Notes under the pieces: model-generated
What the model was told of the DNA's origin: nothing
Databases searched by the model: none
The model's input: only the letters and a program-made list of their open reading frames with translations
Translations under genes and position numbers: made by a program
Part shown: positions 17,104 through 25,475 of the stretch, one piece after another
How the letters are laid out: every line of letters starts with the position of its first letter
Position numbering within the stretch: position 1 is the stretch's first letter
Assembly (NCBI RefSeq): GCF_004114935.1
Contig: NZ_CP022221.1
Span: 2,005,001 to 2,069,000, forward strand
Reading direction: 5' to 3'
DNA from: Bradyrhizobium zhanjiangense
GTDB taxonomy: Bacteria; Pseudomonadota; Alphaproteobacteria; Rhizobiales; Xanthobacteraceae
Length of the DNA: 64,000 nucleotides

Positions 17104-17682
17104 TCAGCGAAGCATATCCTTGGTGCTGGTGACGAGAACGCAGGTGCAGCCGGTCTCGCTGCAGACGCGTTGATCGCTCGCTCCCGGGGCGCCGTAGTTG
17201 TAGTCGCCTGGCGAGAGCTTGCGCTCGTCGATCCACAGCTCGCCGTGGAGAAGATGCAACTCCTCCACGCCAGCATGGGTGTGCGCCGGGTAGCTCGCAC
17301 CGGGCGCGAGACGAACGAGCATGCTGACCCGGTGCCTCTCCCTGTCTGTCGCGAGGAGCTTGCACTCGATCCCGGCTGCGACCTGCTCCCATTCCGGCTC
17401 AAGCCACTGCCGTGGTGGCGGCGGCACAGGATGCCTGTCCGTCTCTTTGGCGATGCGCAGCGCCAGGCGCGCCTGCAGCGATGCGGAGGGACGCAGCAGG
17501 TCGGTGGGCCAGGAGGCGAAACGGTCGACCACCGGACGCAGCGCCTTGAGTTCCCGCTGGCAGTCCAGGCACGAGGCAATGTGGGCTTCGGTCGCGGCAA
17601 TCTCGCTCGCGGGCAGGGCCTGCAGCGCGTACGCACATGTCATCTCACTCTGTGGGCACTGGTTGCGATCGGATGCACTCAT
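17104..17682 (-). CDS. ChrR-like zinc anti-sigma factor, copy 2, coupled to the ECF sigma gene
   Basis: 192 residues with the same layout as copy 1: zinc motif HIASCLDC and cupin motif HTHAGVEELHLLHGELW. Its ATG overlaps the stop of the sigma-factor gene by four bases (ATGA), the usual arrangement for a sigma factor and its dedicated anti-sigma factor. Differences from copy 1 cluster in the linker (about 78-95) and at the ends. Likely role: bind and inactivate the adjacent ECF sigma factor until an oxidative signal releases it. Confidence 0.83.
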   Translation of the reverse strand: MSASDRNQCPQSEMTCAYALQALPASEIAATEAHIASCLDCQRELKALRPVVDRFASWPTDLLRPSASLQARLALRIAKETDRHPVPPPPRQWLEPEWEQVAAGIECKLLATDRERHRVSMLVRLAPGASYPAHTHAGVEELHLLHGELWIDERKLSPGDYNYGAPGASDQRVCSETGCTCVLVTSTKDMLR

Positions 17683-18293
17683 AGCTCGCCCCCTCCCGCG
17701 TTCAACGCGCGCCGCAGCTTGTAGAGCCCGGAGCGAATTCGCGTCTTGATGGTGCCGAGCGGCTGGTTCAGCCGTGCCGCGGCTTCTGCATGGGTAAGGC
17801 CGGCGAAGAATGTCGTTTCAATCGCCAAACGCTCGTCCGGCGTGAGCATCGCCAATGCCGCGCGAAGGGACTTCTCCTGTTCGCGCAGCTCAAGGACATC
17901 GCACGGATCAGCAGCAACCTGGGCCAGCGGCTGCGGATCCCCGCTACGCTTCTTCCGGCTATCGAAGCGCAGGCGGTCGATAGCGCGCGAGCGCGCCTGG
18001 TTCATGATCCAGCCGAGCACCGTGCCTTTCTCGGCATCGTAATCCGACGCGCGCCGCCATACATCGTGGAATACGTCGACGGTGAGTTCTTCGGCGGTCT
18101 CCCGATTGGCAGTGATACGCATCGCCAAAGTGAAAACGACGCGATGGGCCATCGCATAGAGCTCATGAAGCGCGAATTGATCGCCGCCAGCAATCGATTG
18201 AACGAGCGTCACCCAGTCCTGCTCCGGCACCGAAGCTTCGGACTTCGCGTACAACACGTCCCCCAGTGTTGCTGGTGGTTTTTTCTCTGTCAT
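17679..18293 (-). CDS. ECF sigma factor of the RpoE/ChrR type
   Basis: 204 residues. Region 2 reads VFHDVWRRASDYDAEKGTVL then GWIMNQARSRAIDRLR; region 4 reads LTHAEAAARLNQPLGTIKTR followed by IRSGLYKLRRAL, the -35-binding helix-turn-helix. The spacing and its coupling to a ChrR-like anti-sigma gene place it in the ECF group controlled by zinc/cupin anti-sigma factors. It probably directs a photo-oxidative or peroxide response. No clear ribosome site is seen before the ATG. Confidence 0.87.
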   Translation of the reverse strand: MTEKKPPATLGDVLYAKSEASVPEQDWVTLVQSIAGGDQFALHELYAMAHRVVFTLAMRITANRETAEELTVDVFHDVWRRASDYDAEKGTVLGWIMNQARSRAIDRLRFDSRKKRSGDPQPLAQVAADPCDVLELREQEKSLRAALAMLTPDERLAIETTFFAGLTHAEAAARLNQPLGTIKTRIRSGLYKLRRALNAGGGEL

Positions 18294-18789
18294 GCCGGTT
18301 CGCCGTTCATGTCAGCGGGGCCGCCGCTAGCCAAGATATAGCAATATGCTCCACCTGTCGATGCAATGCAGGATCAGCAGCTGGTTCAGCGCTTTATGCC
18401 GCGAGCGTTTTCAACTGGGGCGGCCGGGTGCGGGGGCTCCGAGGCCTTATGATCGGTTGCGAGGTGGGTCGGCTGCGGGTCGCGCCAATTGCTTTGCCTC
18501 TTACGCGGCCGTTATCGATAGCTGCTCTTATAAGCGGGCCGTAGCACCGTCAGCCAGTACGAGCATTAACTACGGATTTTGGTCTCCTAACCGTCAACGC
18601 CGGGCCATCCCTTGCGGTTCTGGATTCCGGAGGCGGGATAACGGGGGGCTTCTTGAAGCGCACAGTCCTTGAGCCATATTGGCGGGCGCGCTCCCACTAA
18701 CGAGCTGAAGGCGGGTAGAAATGACCCATGACCGGCACCGCGAAGTAGCCGCGAAATAGCGAGCGTCATCGTCTGTGCCACAGGCATTG
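18294..18789. other. Intergenic region, no gene seen
   Basis: About 500 bases between the sigma-factor gene and the integrase remnant. I find no convincing coding frame, hairpin or promoter match. It must contain the sigma-factor promoter. Confidence 0.45.
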
Positions 18790-19380
18790 ACGGTATCCGT
18801 AAGCCGAAGGACAACGTGCGCAACCGCCGCCTTACAGAAGCGGAGTATCGAAATACTGGGCGAGATACTGCGGGCGGCGGCCAAGACGAAAATACGCTAT
18901 CACCATCGACATCATCCGGCAGATCGTGCTTACCGGCTACCGTCGCAGCGAGATCATCGGCCTCAAGTGGTCTGAGGTGGATACCGAGGCGAGCTGTCTG
19001 CGTCTAGAGGACAGCAAAGAGGGCGCTTCAATTCGGCCGATCGGACTCCCCGTGGTCGAGTTTATGGATGCCCGGAGCCGAGAGAAAGTGGAGGCCTACG
19101 TCTTTCCCGGGTACGGGGACGACAATGCCTTTAGCAGTTTCCCAAACCATCGGGAGCAACTATTTAGAAAGTCGCCGCTCCCGGATATCACCCCACACGT
19201 GCTGCGTCACAGCTTCGCTGGTATCGCGAACGATCTCGGCTTCACTGAGGTTACGATCGCAGCGCTGGTCGGACACGCGAAGGGGTCAGTCACCAGCAAA
19301 TACATCCACACGCTCGACACGGCGCGACGGATGAAAGTGAGCAGTAAAATGGCGTGGCGACTTATTCAGTCCCGCGTGGA
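18790..19380 (+). pseudogene. Phage-type integrase remnant (C-terminal half)
   Basis: The catalytic domain is readable: TGYRRSEIIGLKWSEVD (first Arg), ITPHVLRHSFAGIANDLGF (HxxR) and LVGHAKGSVTSKYIHT (His and Tyr). Upstream the frame is broken: DNVRNRRLTEAEYR is in a different frame, then IDIIRQIVLTGYRR resumes near 18905, so there are two or more frameshifts and no N-terminal arm. Resembles prophage/island integrases; probably the scar of an earlier insertion. Confidence 0.65.
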
Positions 19381-19462
19381 TAACGTGAGATGCGCGGCCA
19401 TCATTATCCGATTCTCAAATAGACCCCCTCGGGCTGCACGAGGATTAACACCGCCAGTGTCT

Positions 19463-19858
19463 CTAAGGTGTCCTCGGTGGGGTAGACCCGGTGATGAGTA
19501 ACTGAGAGACGGCAGTCACCAGTTGTGCCAAGGCAAATGGCTTCTGCAGAAGGACGCTGCTCGGGACACCTTCCGAAGGCCATTCGTTGCCAGCGCCTGC
19601 GGTCATGTACACGACCGGCAAATCCGGGGCGATCTTCCTGGCCTTCCGAGCCGCTTCCCAACTGTTCATGCTGCCGCCCGGGTAAATATCGATCACAAGC
19701 GCCCGGTAGTCCGCCTGCCCACTTTGAAGTAGGGTCACCGCCTCATGGGCGGATGTCACCATTGCCGGCTGGTAACCGCCTTCCGTCATGGCATCACGGA
19801 CGAGCTCCTGGATCGTCTCGTCAACTTCCACAACGAGAATGATCGGACGTTCTTCCAC
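19463..19858 (-). CDS. Single-domain response regulator with an altered acidic pair
   Basis: 131 residues from a GTG preceded by a GAGGGG-type site; an EcfG-like promoter lies about 43 bases upstream. It is one receiver domain: LVIDIYPG carries the phospho-acceptor Asp, VVYMTA the Thr, and LLQKPFAL the Lys. Where the acidic pair should be, it reads VVEVDE rather than VVEDE, displacing one metal-binding acid, so phosphorylation may be weakened. It is similar over its length to the regulator at 7137-7526 (for example the shared QLVTA block). Confidence 0.8.
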   Translation of the reverse strand: MEERPIILVVEVDETIQELVRDAMTEGGYQPAMVTSAHEAVTLLQSGQADYRALVIDIYPGGSMNSWEAARKARKIAPDLPVVYMTAGAGNEWPSEGVPSSVLLQKPFALAQLVTAVSQLLITGSTPPRTP

Positions 19859-19900
19859 TTGCCTTTTCCCCTCAGCGACACACACCAACCCACGACTCAA

Positions 19901-19926
19901 TACGCGTAGCACCAGCGTCTGGTTCC
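19901..19926 (-). promoter_or_regulatory. EcfG-like promoter of the second response regulator
   Basis: GGAAC (19926-19922), 17 bases, CGTA (19904-19901) on the minus strand: exact -35 element, one mismatch in the -10 element against the EcfG consensus. Confidence 0.45.
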
Positions 19927-20144
19927 CCTGGCATCGTTCACAGTCAGCATTGGCAGTCGGGCACGGGCCGTAAGGGCCTCGCGCATCGGGGTGCGCGAGG
20001 CCGGTGAACGTCTTTGGCCGAGCCAAAAGCCTCCGGCCGTTCACTCCTGACAAGCGCTCTTAGATCATGATATTTTGCGGATCGTGAACGATATCGTAGA
20101 GTCTGTGAACCGTGGGAAGCAGCTGAAGGGTATAGGCGCTTAGC

Positions 20145-20354
20145 GTGATTACCTTGACCCATCCTTTCATCAACGATCCCAAGTATTGGCACGAGCGAGC
20201 TGAGGAGCTTCGCTCCATCGCGAAACTCCTGGATGACACAGAAGCCAAACGGCAAATGCGTGCCATTGCTGCGAGCTATGATCGTCTCGCCGATCATATG
20301 CAACAGCGGTCTAAAGAGACCAAAGTGGTGAAGCGAGCGCGGCATCAACAGTAA
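20145..20354 (+). CDS. Small conserved hypothetical protein
   Basis: 69 residues from a GTG; no ATG is available in frame. It is hydrophilic and helical (YWHERAEELRSIAKLLDDTE, then AIAASYDRLADHMQQR). This short pattern is, from memory, frequent among small rhizobial proteins of unknown function. It precedes the carbonic anhydrase by 19 bases and may be co-transcribed. The ribosome site is unclear. Confidence 0.55.
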   Translation: MITLTHPFINDPKYWHERAEELRSIAKLLDDTEAKRQMRAIAASYDRLADHMQQRSKETKVVKRARHQQ

Positions 20355-20373
20355 CCAAGGAGTCGACCATCTC

Positions 20374-20982
20374 ATGCTCGATCAGCTGAAGCAAAACAAC
20401 CGCGCTTGGGCCGAGGGCAAGCTCGCTGTCGATCCCGGCTTCTTCAAGAGGCTGGTGGGGCAGCAGAGGCCCGAATATCTGTGGATCGGCTGCTCCGATA
20501 GCCGGGTACCCGCGAACGAGATCGTGGGGCTGGACCCCGGCGAGATGTTTGTTCACCGCAACGTCGCCAACCTCGCCCCGCCCCAGGATGCGAATTATCT
20601 GTCGGTGCTGCAGTTCGCCGTCGACGTGCTCAGGGTGAAGCACGTGCTGGTCGTCGGCCACTATGGCTGCGGAGGCATAGCCGCTGCAGTGGATGGCGAG
20701 CGCCGCGGCCTCGTCGACCACTGGCTCCATCCGATCCGCGAAGTCGCCCACGACCACAAGGACGAGCTCGCCGCCTACGCCGACGACCGAGAGCGGCTGA
20801 ACCGGCTCTGCGAGCTCAACGTCATCCGCCAGGTTAGGAACGTCGCGTCCGACGTCTTCGTTCAGGATGCTTGGGCGCGCGGCCAGCCATTGGCGGTACA
20901 TGGCTGGGTCTATTCGCTGTCGAGCGGGCTCATCACCGATCTGAATGTGACCGTGACCGGCGGGCCGGTATCGCCCGGCTGA
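20374..20982 (+). CDS. can: Beta-class carbonic anhydrase
   Basis: 202 residues; interconverts CO2 and bicarbonate in the cytoplasm. Zinc ligands are visible: Cys40-Ser-Asp42-Ser-Arg44 (IGCSDSRVPANE), then His96 and Cys99 in VVGHYGCGGI. The length and the MFVHRNVANL block are typical of the Can type. An AAGGAG lies about ten bases before the ATG. It is the last intact gene of the cargo before the disrupted ardC. Confidence 0.92.
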   Translation: MLDQLKQNNRAWAEGKLAVDPGFFKRLVGQQRPEYLWIGCSDSRVPANEIVGLDPGEMFVHRNVANLAPPQDANYLSVLQFAVDVLRVKHVLVVGHYGCGGIAAAVDGERRGLVDHWLHPIREVAHDHKDELAAYADDRERLNRLCELNVIRQVRNVASDVFVQDAWARGQPLAVHGWVYSLSSGLITDLNVTVTGGPVSPG

Positions 20983-21289
20983 CAAGCGATTCGGGCGTCA
21001 TCGGGTAGGAGTGGTGAACGCTCGCGCACTGCCATCCGTCACCTCTTGCGTCAGCTCGGTCGATCGAGCACCAGCCCGGGGCGAAACTGTCGGGGACCTG
21101 AAGCTCGCTGCTCTCTCGTTCGGCGAGGACGTCGCCGAGCTGGCCTGCTGTGCCGGTTGAACGACCGCCAACGTGCCTCAGCAATTCGCGAGTCTGTCTC
21201 ACGAGCCGAGATCGCCCGGAAGCCCGCGGTTTTTCAGGAAAACGCTGCCGAAAAATCTCACTGAGACAACTTGACTGTTCAGATAAATC
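20983..21289. other. Spacer before the split ardC gene
   Basis: About 307 bases. I looked for the N-terminal and zinc-motif regions of the second ardC gene in all frames and do not see them; the recognisable ardC frame begins at 21290. The missing part was probably deleted. Confidence 0.45.
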
Positions 21290-21376
21290 GCCGAGTTGAG
21301 TTCCGCGTTCAGCTGCGCGTCGCTCGGGATCGTCCCGACCGTGCGCCACGCCGACTATATCGGCTCCTGGCTTGAA
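21290..21376 (+). pseudogene. Second ardC gene, 5' fragment left of the RIT element
   Basis: 29 codons in one frame (AELSSAFSCASLGI, then RHADYIGSWLE) match the late ArdC region; the intact copy at 6148-7080 reads VELLSAMICADLNL, RPDHARYIASWVDVLRSDKR at the same place. The frame ends in CTT GAA at the RIT boundary and resumes after the element at 25232 with another CTT GAA followed by VLREDNRA. So the RIT element sits inside an ardC gene. Everything 5' of 21290 is missing. Confidence 0.7.
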
Positions 21377-21499
21377 TAATGGCGAGCTCGCCATTACTTC
21401 AGTAATCAGCAGCAGATCATAATGTGAAGGAAGATTCTTAGCGCGGCCGGCTTGTGGAGATCGGCTAAAAAGGCCGGCGATCTGCTGCGCATTATTTCC
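21377..21499. repeat. RIT left end: palindrome plus outer and inner inverted repeats
   Basis: A perfect 20-bp palindrome (21377-21396) is followed by the outer repeat (21397-21431; core CATAATGTGAAGGA) and an inner repeat (21479-21499; core CATTATTTCC). The outer repeat matches the inverted right-end copy with only a few differences over 35 bases; the inner repeat matches at about 18 of 21 positions. The palindrome has no counterpart at the right end. Confidence 0.75.
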
Positions 21500-21546
21500 G
21501 GCGTGAGACCCTCGGCTGTTGATCAAACACAGTTGAGGATGCCTTC

Positions 21547-22776
21547 ATGCCACATGGATACGGGACCCTTGTCGCGGAGCTTAAGGATGCGCTGACGCGA
21601 CAGCGATATAACCGAGTTGCAGTTCATAACTATTGCCGCAACGCCGACTACTTTCTTGCGTATCTGACGGCACGCGCAATTGCTCTCGAAGCGGTCACGC
21701 CGGCCGACGTAGCGGCTTATCTGCGGTTTGCGGTTCGACAATTTCGTAAGCGTCATGGCCGCGCTCCAGCTCGCTATTGGATAGGCATTCCTAGATCAGG
21801 AATACACGCGCTGCTGAAGCTCGCGTTGAAGCGCTGGCCACCTGAACCTGCGGCCATCAATGCTGGCGAGCGGCTTTGTCGAGAGGTGTGCGATCAGTAT
21901 CAGACATGGCTGCGGGAGGAACGCGGGCTCGCCACGGCGTCGATCGACGCCTTATTGTGGGAAGCCCGAAATTTTTGTGCCTGGCACATCAAGCATTCGA
22001 ACGCCAGTTTTGCGGACCTGACCGTCCGCGACCTCGATATCTACATGGATATGCGGGCTCGCGGGCTGAGGCGGAAATCCTTAAAAGATGTCGCCGAACG
22101 GCTTCGGTCGCTGCTGAGACATCTCCATAGGACGGGCCGCATCGCGGCCGATCTCTCCCAGCATGTCATTGCTCCGCTGCTCTACGCGTATGAAGGCATC
22201 CCATCCGCGTTAAGTTCGGATCAGGTCTCGACCGTCCTGGAATTTGTCCGAAAAGACCGATCGCCGATGGGCCTGCGCGACCATGCCATCCTCCAGCTTC
22301 TGGCGGCCTATGGCTTGCGTGCCGGTGAAATAATCCGGTTGCGATTGGAAGATGTCGATTGGCGCGGCGATATTCTGCACATCCGCCGCTCCAAAACGGG
22401 TGATCATTCTCGGCTGCCTTTGTTTGAGGCCGTCGGGGAGGCGCTGATCGATTATCTCCGGCACGGCCGCCCTGAAACTGATGTGCGGGAAATCTTTGTT
22501 CGCACCCGCGCACCCCACGTTCCCATGGTGCGCATTTATAACGAAGTCAGCCGGCGGCTCGAGGCGGCAGGCATCACACCATGCGGCAAGCGTGGCCCGC
22601 ATATCTTCCGGCATGCACGTGCAGTCAGTCTGCTCCGGGCGTCGGTCCCGCGAAAGCTGATCGGAGACGTATTGGGTCATCGTTCAACGGAATCGACGAT
22701 CCCCTACCTGAAACTTGCCACGGAGGACCTGCGCGCAATCGCCCTAGAGATCCCTGGACAGGAGGTGCGCTCATGA
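21547..22776 (+). CDS. ritA: RIT tyrosine recombinase A
   Basis: 409 residues. An N-terminal core-binding region (about 100-200) precedes the catalytic domain: AAYGLRAGEIIRLR (Arg), RRSKTGDHSR (Lys), HIFRHARAVSLL (HxxR) and LGHRSTESTIPYLK (His, then Tyr). GAGGA lies about eight bases before the ATG. Its stop overlaps the next start (ATGA). In RIT elements the three recombinases are thought to act together on the element ends; the role of each member is not established. Confidence 0.88.
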   Translation: MPHGYGTLVAELKDALTRQRYNRVAVHNYCRNADYFLAYLTARAIALEAVTPADVAAYLRFAVRQFRKRHGRAPARYWIGIPRSGIHALLKLALKRWPPEPAAINAGERLCREVCDQYQTWLREERGLATASIDALLWEARNFCAWHIKHSNASFADLTVRDLDIYMDMRARGLRRKSLKDVAERLRSLLRHLHRTGRIAADLSQHVIAPLLYAYEGIPSALSSDQVSTVLEFVRKDRSPMGLRDHAILQLLAAYGLRAGEIIRLRLEDVDWRGDILHIRRSKTGDHSRLPLFEAVGEALIDYLRHGRPETDVREIFVRTRAPHVPMVRIYNEVSRRLEAAGITPCGKRGPHIFRHARAVSLLRASVPRKLIGDVLGHRSTESTIPYLKLATEDLRAIALEIPGQEVRS

Positions 22777-24149
22777 ACGCTTGGCCCGACACCGATGGCA
22801 GAACGATTGCCCGTTATCTTGGTCAGCTCCGGCTACGCTGCTCGACCACTTCGATCTATTACCGTCAGGCGCTCCGAACCTTCCAGGAAGTGGTTATCCG
22901 GGATCAGCGCATATCCGGACAGCTTGGTCGAGAAGTGCTCGAAACGTGGTTGCGCGAATATGCCATGCACTGGCCCATGGCGACGCTGCTGCATCGCGCC
23001 CGCATCGTCAATCGCTTCCTCGACTTCCTCGTGGGGGAAGCACTGATCGTCAGAAATCCTATTGCCGATTTGCGTGCCGAGTACCATGCAAAAAGCGACA
23101 AGGCGATCGTGCGGTCGCTGCTCGCGCCCGATCCCGATCAGGCACTCGAAGCGCTACGGCAGTTCCCACCGTTCGGCAGTGTTCTCGGCAACCTCATGCG
23201 CAACCATATCGCGCTGATGCAGGCGAGAGGTTATCGCTATCAGACGCAGGCTCGCTGGTTCTGGCGGTTCGATCGCTTCTTGCAAGCGCATCCGGAGTTG
23301 GCGGGAGAGACAGTATCGATCATGTTGCAGCACTGGGCGGCCGCGCGATCAACCGCCAACCATGCCGCCGAATGCGAAAAGCTCGCTCGCGCCTTGGCCA
23401 AGGCACAGCATCATCTCGATCCCAGCATCAAACCAAGGCGTCCGGATCCCCGTCCCGCACAGCAGGTCGCGAGGCAATGGCGTCGGCCTTATATTTACAG
23501 CCAGGAAGAGGTTCGTCGTCTCCTCGATATCGCTCGAGCTTACCCCTCTCCACGTTCACCGTTGCGGCCGATCAGCCTCTACACCATGCTGGTCCTGACC
23601 TATTGCGCGGGATTGCGGCTGGGAGAACTCGCACGCCTGAACCTTGCCGACATCGATCTTCAGGTCGGCGCGATTACCATCCGGGAGACGAAGTTCTTCA
23701 AATCGAGGATCCTGCCGCTGGCTGACAGCCCGCTGTCGGCGCTGCGGGAATATCTGGAGGCGAGGCGCAAGGCAAAGGTGCCACAAAGCCCTGACTCTGG
23801 CCTGTTCTGGCACGATAAGGGTAACGCGCGCTACACGTCGCACGCCATCGCCGGTTGCCTTGTCGACATCCTGCGGCGCGCCGGACTCAAGCCGGCGAAA
23901 GGCAAGGCTGGTCCTCGTATCCACGACCTGCGGCACTCGTTTGTCGTGAACCGCATTCTCGAATGGTACCGCGCCGGCATCAATCCGCAGGACAAGCTTC
24001 CATTCCTCGCCACATATCTGGGGCACCGCGATATCCACTCGACGCTGGTTTACATCACGGTCACCCAGGAACTCCTTCAGCAAGCAAACGAACGCTTCCG
24101 GACGTTCGCGTCACATTGCCTGCACGCGTCAGAGGGGGTGCAGCCATGA
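22773..24149 (+). CDS. ritB: RIT tyrosine recombinase B
   Basis: 458 residues, starting at the ATG that overlaps the ritA stop and preceded by GGAGG. Catalytic pieces: TYCAGLRLGELARLN (Arg), IRETKFFKSR (Lys), RIHDLRHSFVVNRIL (HxxR) and YLGHRDIHSTLVYITVT (His, Tyr). The region 90-270 holds two helical blocks before the catalytic domain, consistent with a longer DNA-binding arm than ritC. It overlaps ritC by ATGA, so translation is coupled throughout the trio. Confidence 0.88.
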   Translation: MNAWPDTDGRTIARYLGQLRLRCSTTSIYYRQALRTFQEVVIRDQRISGQLGREVLETWLREYAMHWPMATLLHRARIVNRFLDFLVGEALIVRNPIADLRAEYHAKSDKAIVRSLLAPDPDQALEALRQFPPFGSVLGNLMRNHIALMQARGYRYQTQARWFWRFDRFLQAHPELAGETVSIMLQHWAAARSTANHAAECEKLARALAKAQHHLDPSIKPRRPDPRPAQQVARQWRRPYIYSQEEVRRLLDIARAYPSPRSPLRPISLYTMLVLTYCAGLRLGELARLNLADIDLQVGAITIRETKFFKSRILPLADSPLSALREYLEARRKAKVPQSPDSGLFWHDKGNARYTSHAIAGCLVDILRRAGLKPAKGKAGPRIHDLRHSFVVNRILEWYRAGINPQDKLPFLATYLGHRDIHSTLVYITVTQELLQQANERFRTFASHCLHASEGVQP

Positions 24150-25153
24150 AAGCGATCGACCCGTTCCCGAGGCTGCTTCATGCCTTCTTTTACGAGTGGA
24201 TGGTTCAGCAGCGAAATGCCTCTGCGCACACCGTTCGATCCTACCGTGACACATGGCGCCTGTTCCTCAGGTTCGTGGCTCAACGGCGACGCCGGCCGAT
24301 AGCCCAGCTCGCACTGAGCGACCTGACGGCCTCCGAGGTCAAGACCTTCCTGCAATACACCGAGCAGGAACGCGGAGATACGATTGGCACGCGCAACTGT
24401 CGCCTGTCCGCATTACGTAGCTTCTTCAGCTTCGTTGCTGACCGCGAACCGACGGCTATCGAGCAATGCACTCAGATTCTGCACGTGCCCATGAAGAAAG
24501 CGCCGATCCATGCGCCGTGCTATCTGGAGCCGGACGAGGTGAAGGCCATTCTGGCGCAGCCCGATCGCTCGACGATCGAGGGGCTACGTGACCACGCGCT
24601 CTTCTCCTTCCTCTACAATACCGGCGCGCGCATCCAGGAGGCGCTCGATGTTTGCCCGCGGGCGATCCGGTTCGACTCGCCAACCTGCGTGCGTCTTTAC
24701 GGCAAGGGACGAAAGGAACGGCTGAGCCCTCTTTGGCCAGAGACCGTGTCGCTGCTAAGATCGCAGCTCATGCGACAGCCGAGGGCCGCCGACGAGCCGA
24801 TCTTCGTTAATCGGTATGGCGTCCCGCTCGGCGCATCGGGCGTCCGCTTCAAACTGGCGCAGTACGTCGAAGCGGCAGCGAAGATCATGCCGAGCCTGGC
24901 CTCAAAGCACGTAACACCTCATAGCTTCCGTCATGCGACGGCGGTGCATCTGGTGGCGGCAGGCGTTGACGTCACTGTGATCCGAAGCTGGCTCGGCCAT
25001 GTCAGCCTCGACACGACAAACCACTACGCTCAGGCAAATCTGGAAACAAAGCGCTTGGCGTTGGAGCGCCTCGAAAGCCCGTCACGATCGGCAAAACGAC
25101 CATCGTGGAAACAGGACCAGAGCGCTCGATACCCTTTAGCGGCAAGGAAATAA
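24146..25153 (+). CDS. ritC: RIT tyrosine recombinase C
   Basis: 335 residues, XerC/D-like in size. The N-terminal SAM-like domain (about 1-110) includes RNASAHTVRSYRDTWRLFLR. Catalytic pieces: YNTGARIQEALDV (Arg), LYGKGRKERL (Lys), TPHSFRHATAVHL (HxxR), WLGHVSLDTTNHYAQAN (His, Tyr). A purine-rich GAGGGGG precedes the start. The right inner inverted repeat begins within its last codons (25146). Confidence 0.88.
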   Translation: MKAIDPFPRLLHAFFYEWMVQQRNASAHTVRSYRDTWRLFLRFVAQRRRRPIAQLALSDLTASEVKTFLQYTEQERGDTIGTRNCRLSALRSFFSFVADREPTAIEQCTQILHVPMKKAPIHAPCYLEPDEVKAILAQPDRSTIEGLRDHALFSFLYNTGARIQEALDVCPRAIRFDSPTCVRLYGKGRKERLSPLWPETVSLLRSQLMRQPRAADEPIFVNRYGVPLGASGVRFKLAQYVEAAAKIMPSLASKHVTPHSFRHATAVHLVAAGVDVTVIRSWLGHVSLDTTNHYAQANLETKRLALERLESPSRSAKRPSWKQDQSARYPLAARK

Positions 25154-25238
25154 TGTGGAGGAGATCGCGCACTATCCCGGCATAACACCGGAAACGTGGT
25201 GCTCCTTCACATTATGGGCTGCTCCTGATTACTTGAAG
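25146..25238. repeat. RIT right end: inner and outer inverted repeats
   Basis: The inner repeat at 25146-25166 and outer repeat at 25203-25238 (core TCCTTCACATTATG) are the inverted counterparts of 21479-21499 and 21397-21431. The outer repeat reaches into the CTTGAA that joins back to the ardC frame. Confidence 0.75.
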
Positions 25239-25378
25239 TCCTGCGCGAAGACAATCGGGCCATCGTGCGGGCCGCCTCGCAGGCGAGCAAGGCCGCGGAC
25301 TATTTGCTCGACTTCATTCCCAGGTCCGTTGAGCCCGCGTCGCTGGATTCGGCTGTCGCCGATCGCGAGCCGGCGTGA
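25232..25378 (+). pseudogene. Second ardC gene, 3' fragment right of the RIT element
   Basis: Reads LEVLREDNRAIVRAAS then KAADYLLDFIP and ends at a TGA at 25376-25378. This is the C-terminal tail of an ArdC protein (compare VLRSDKRAIFTAASKAQQIA in the intact copy). It continues the frame of 21290-21376 once the RIT element and one CTTGAA copy are removed. Confidence 0.7.
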
Positions 25379-25475
25379 TGCTCGGCCTCGCGCGAGAGTG
25401 AGAGGAGGGAAGGCTGTTCGCGACGGGTTGGAAGCCGAGAGAGAGTCTCACGGCCGCCCGTCGTGGAGAGCCGAA

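Larger units (their letters stand above)
21377..25231 (+). mobile_element. RIT element (recombinases in trio) inserted in ardC
   Basis: Three overlapping tyrosine-recombinase genes of about 409, 458 and 335 codons, flanked by nested inverted repeats, match the published RIT element architecture. CTTGAA occurs at both borders (21371-21376 and 25232-25237) and is either a target duplication or the crossover core. The insertion lies in the codons for Leu-Glu in a second ardC gene. All three recombinase frames are intact, so it may still be active. Confidence 0.75.

Noticed and set aside
20933..21526. A 197-codon minus-strand frame upstream of the RIT genes
   Set aside because: It overlaps the end of carbonic anhydrase, the ardC fragment and the RIT inverted repeats; composition is that of a shadow frame.
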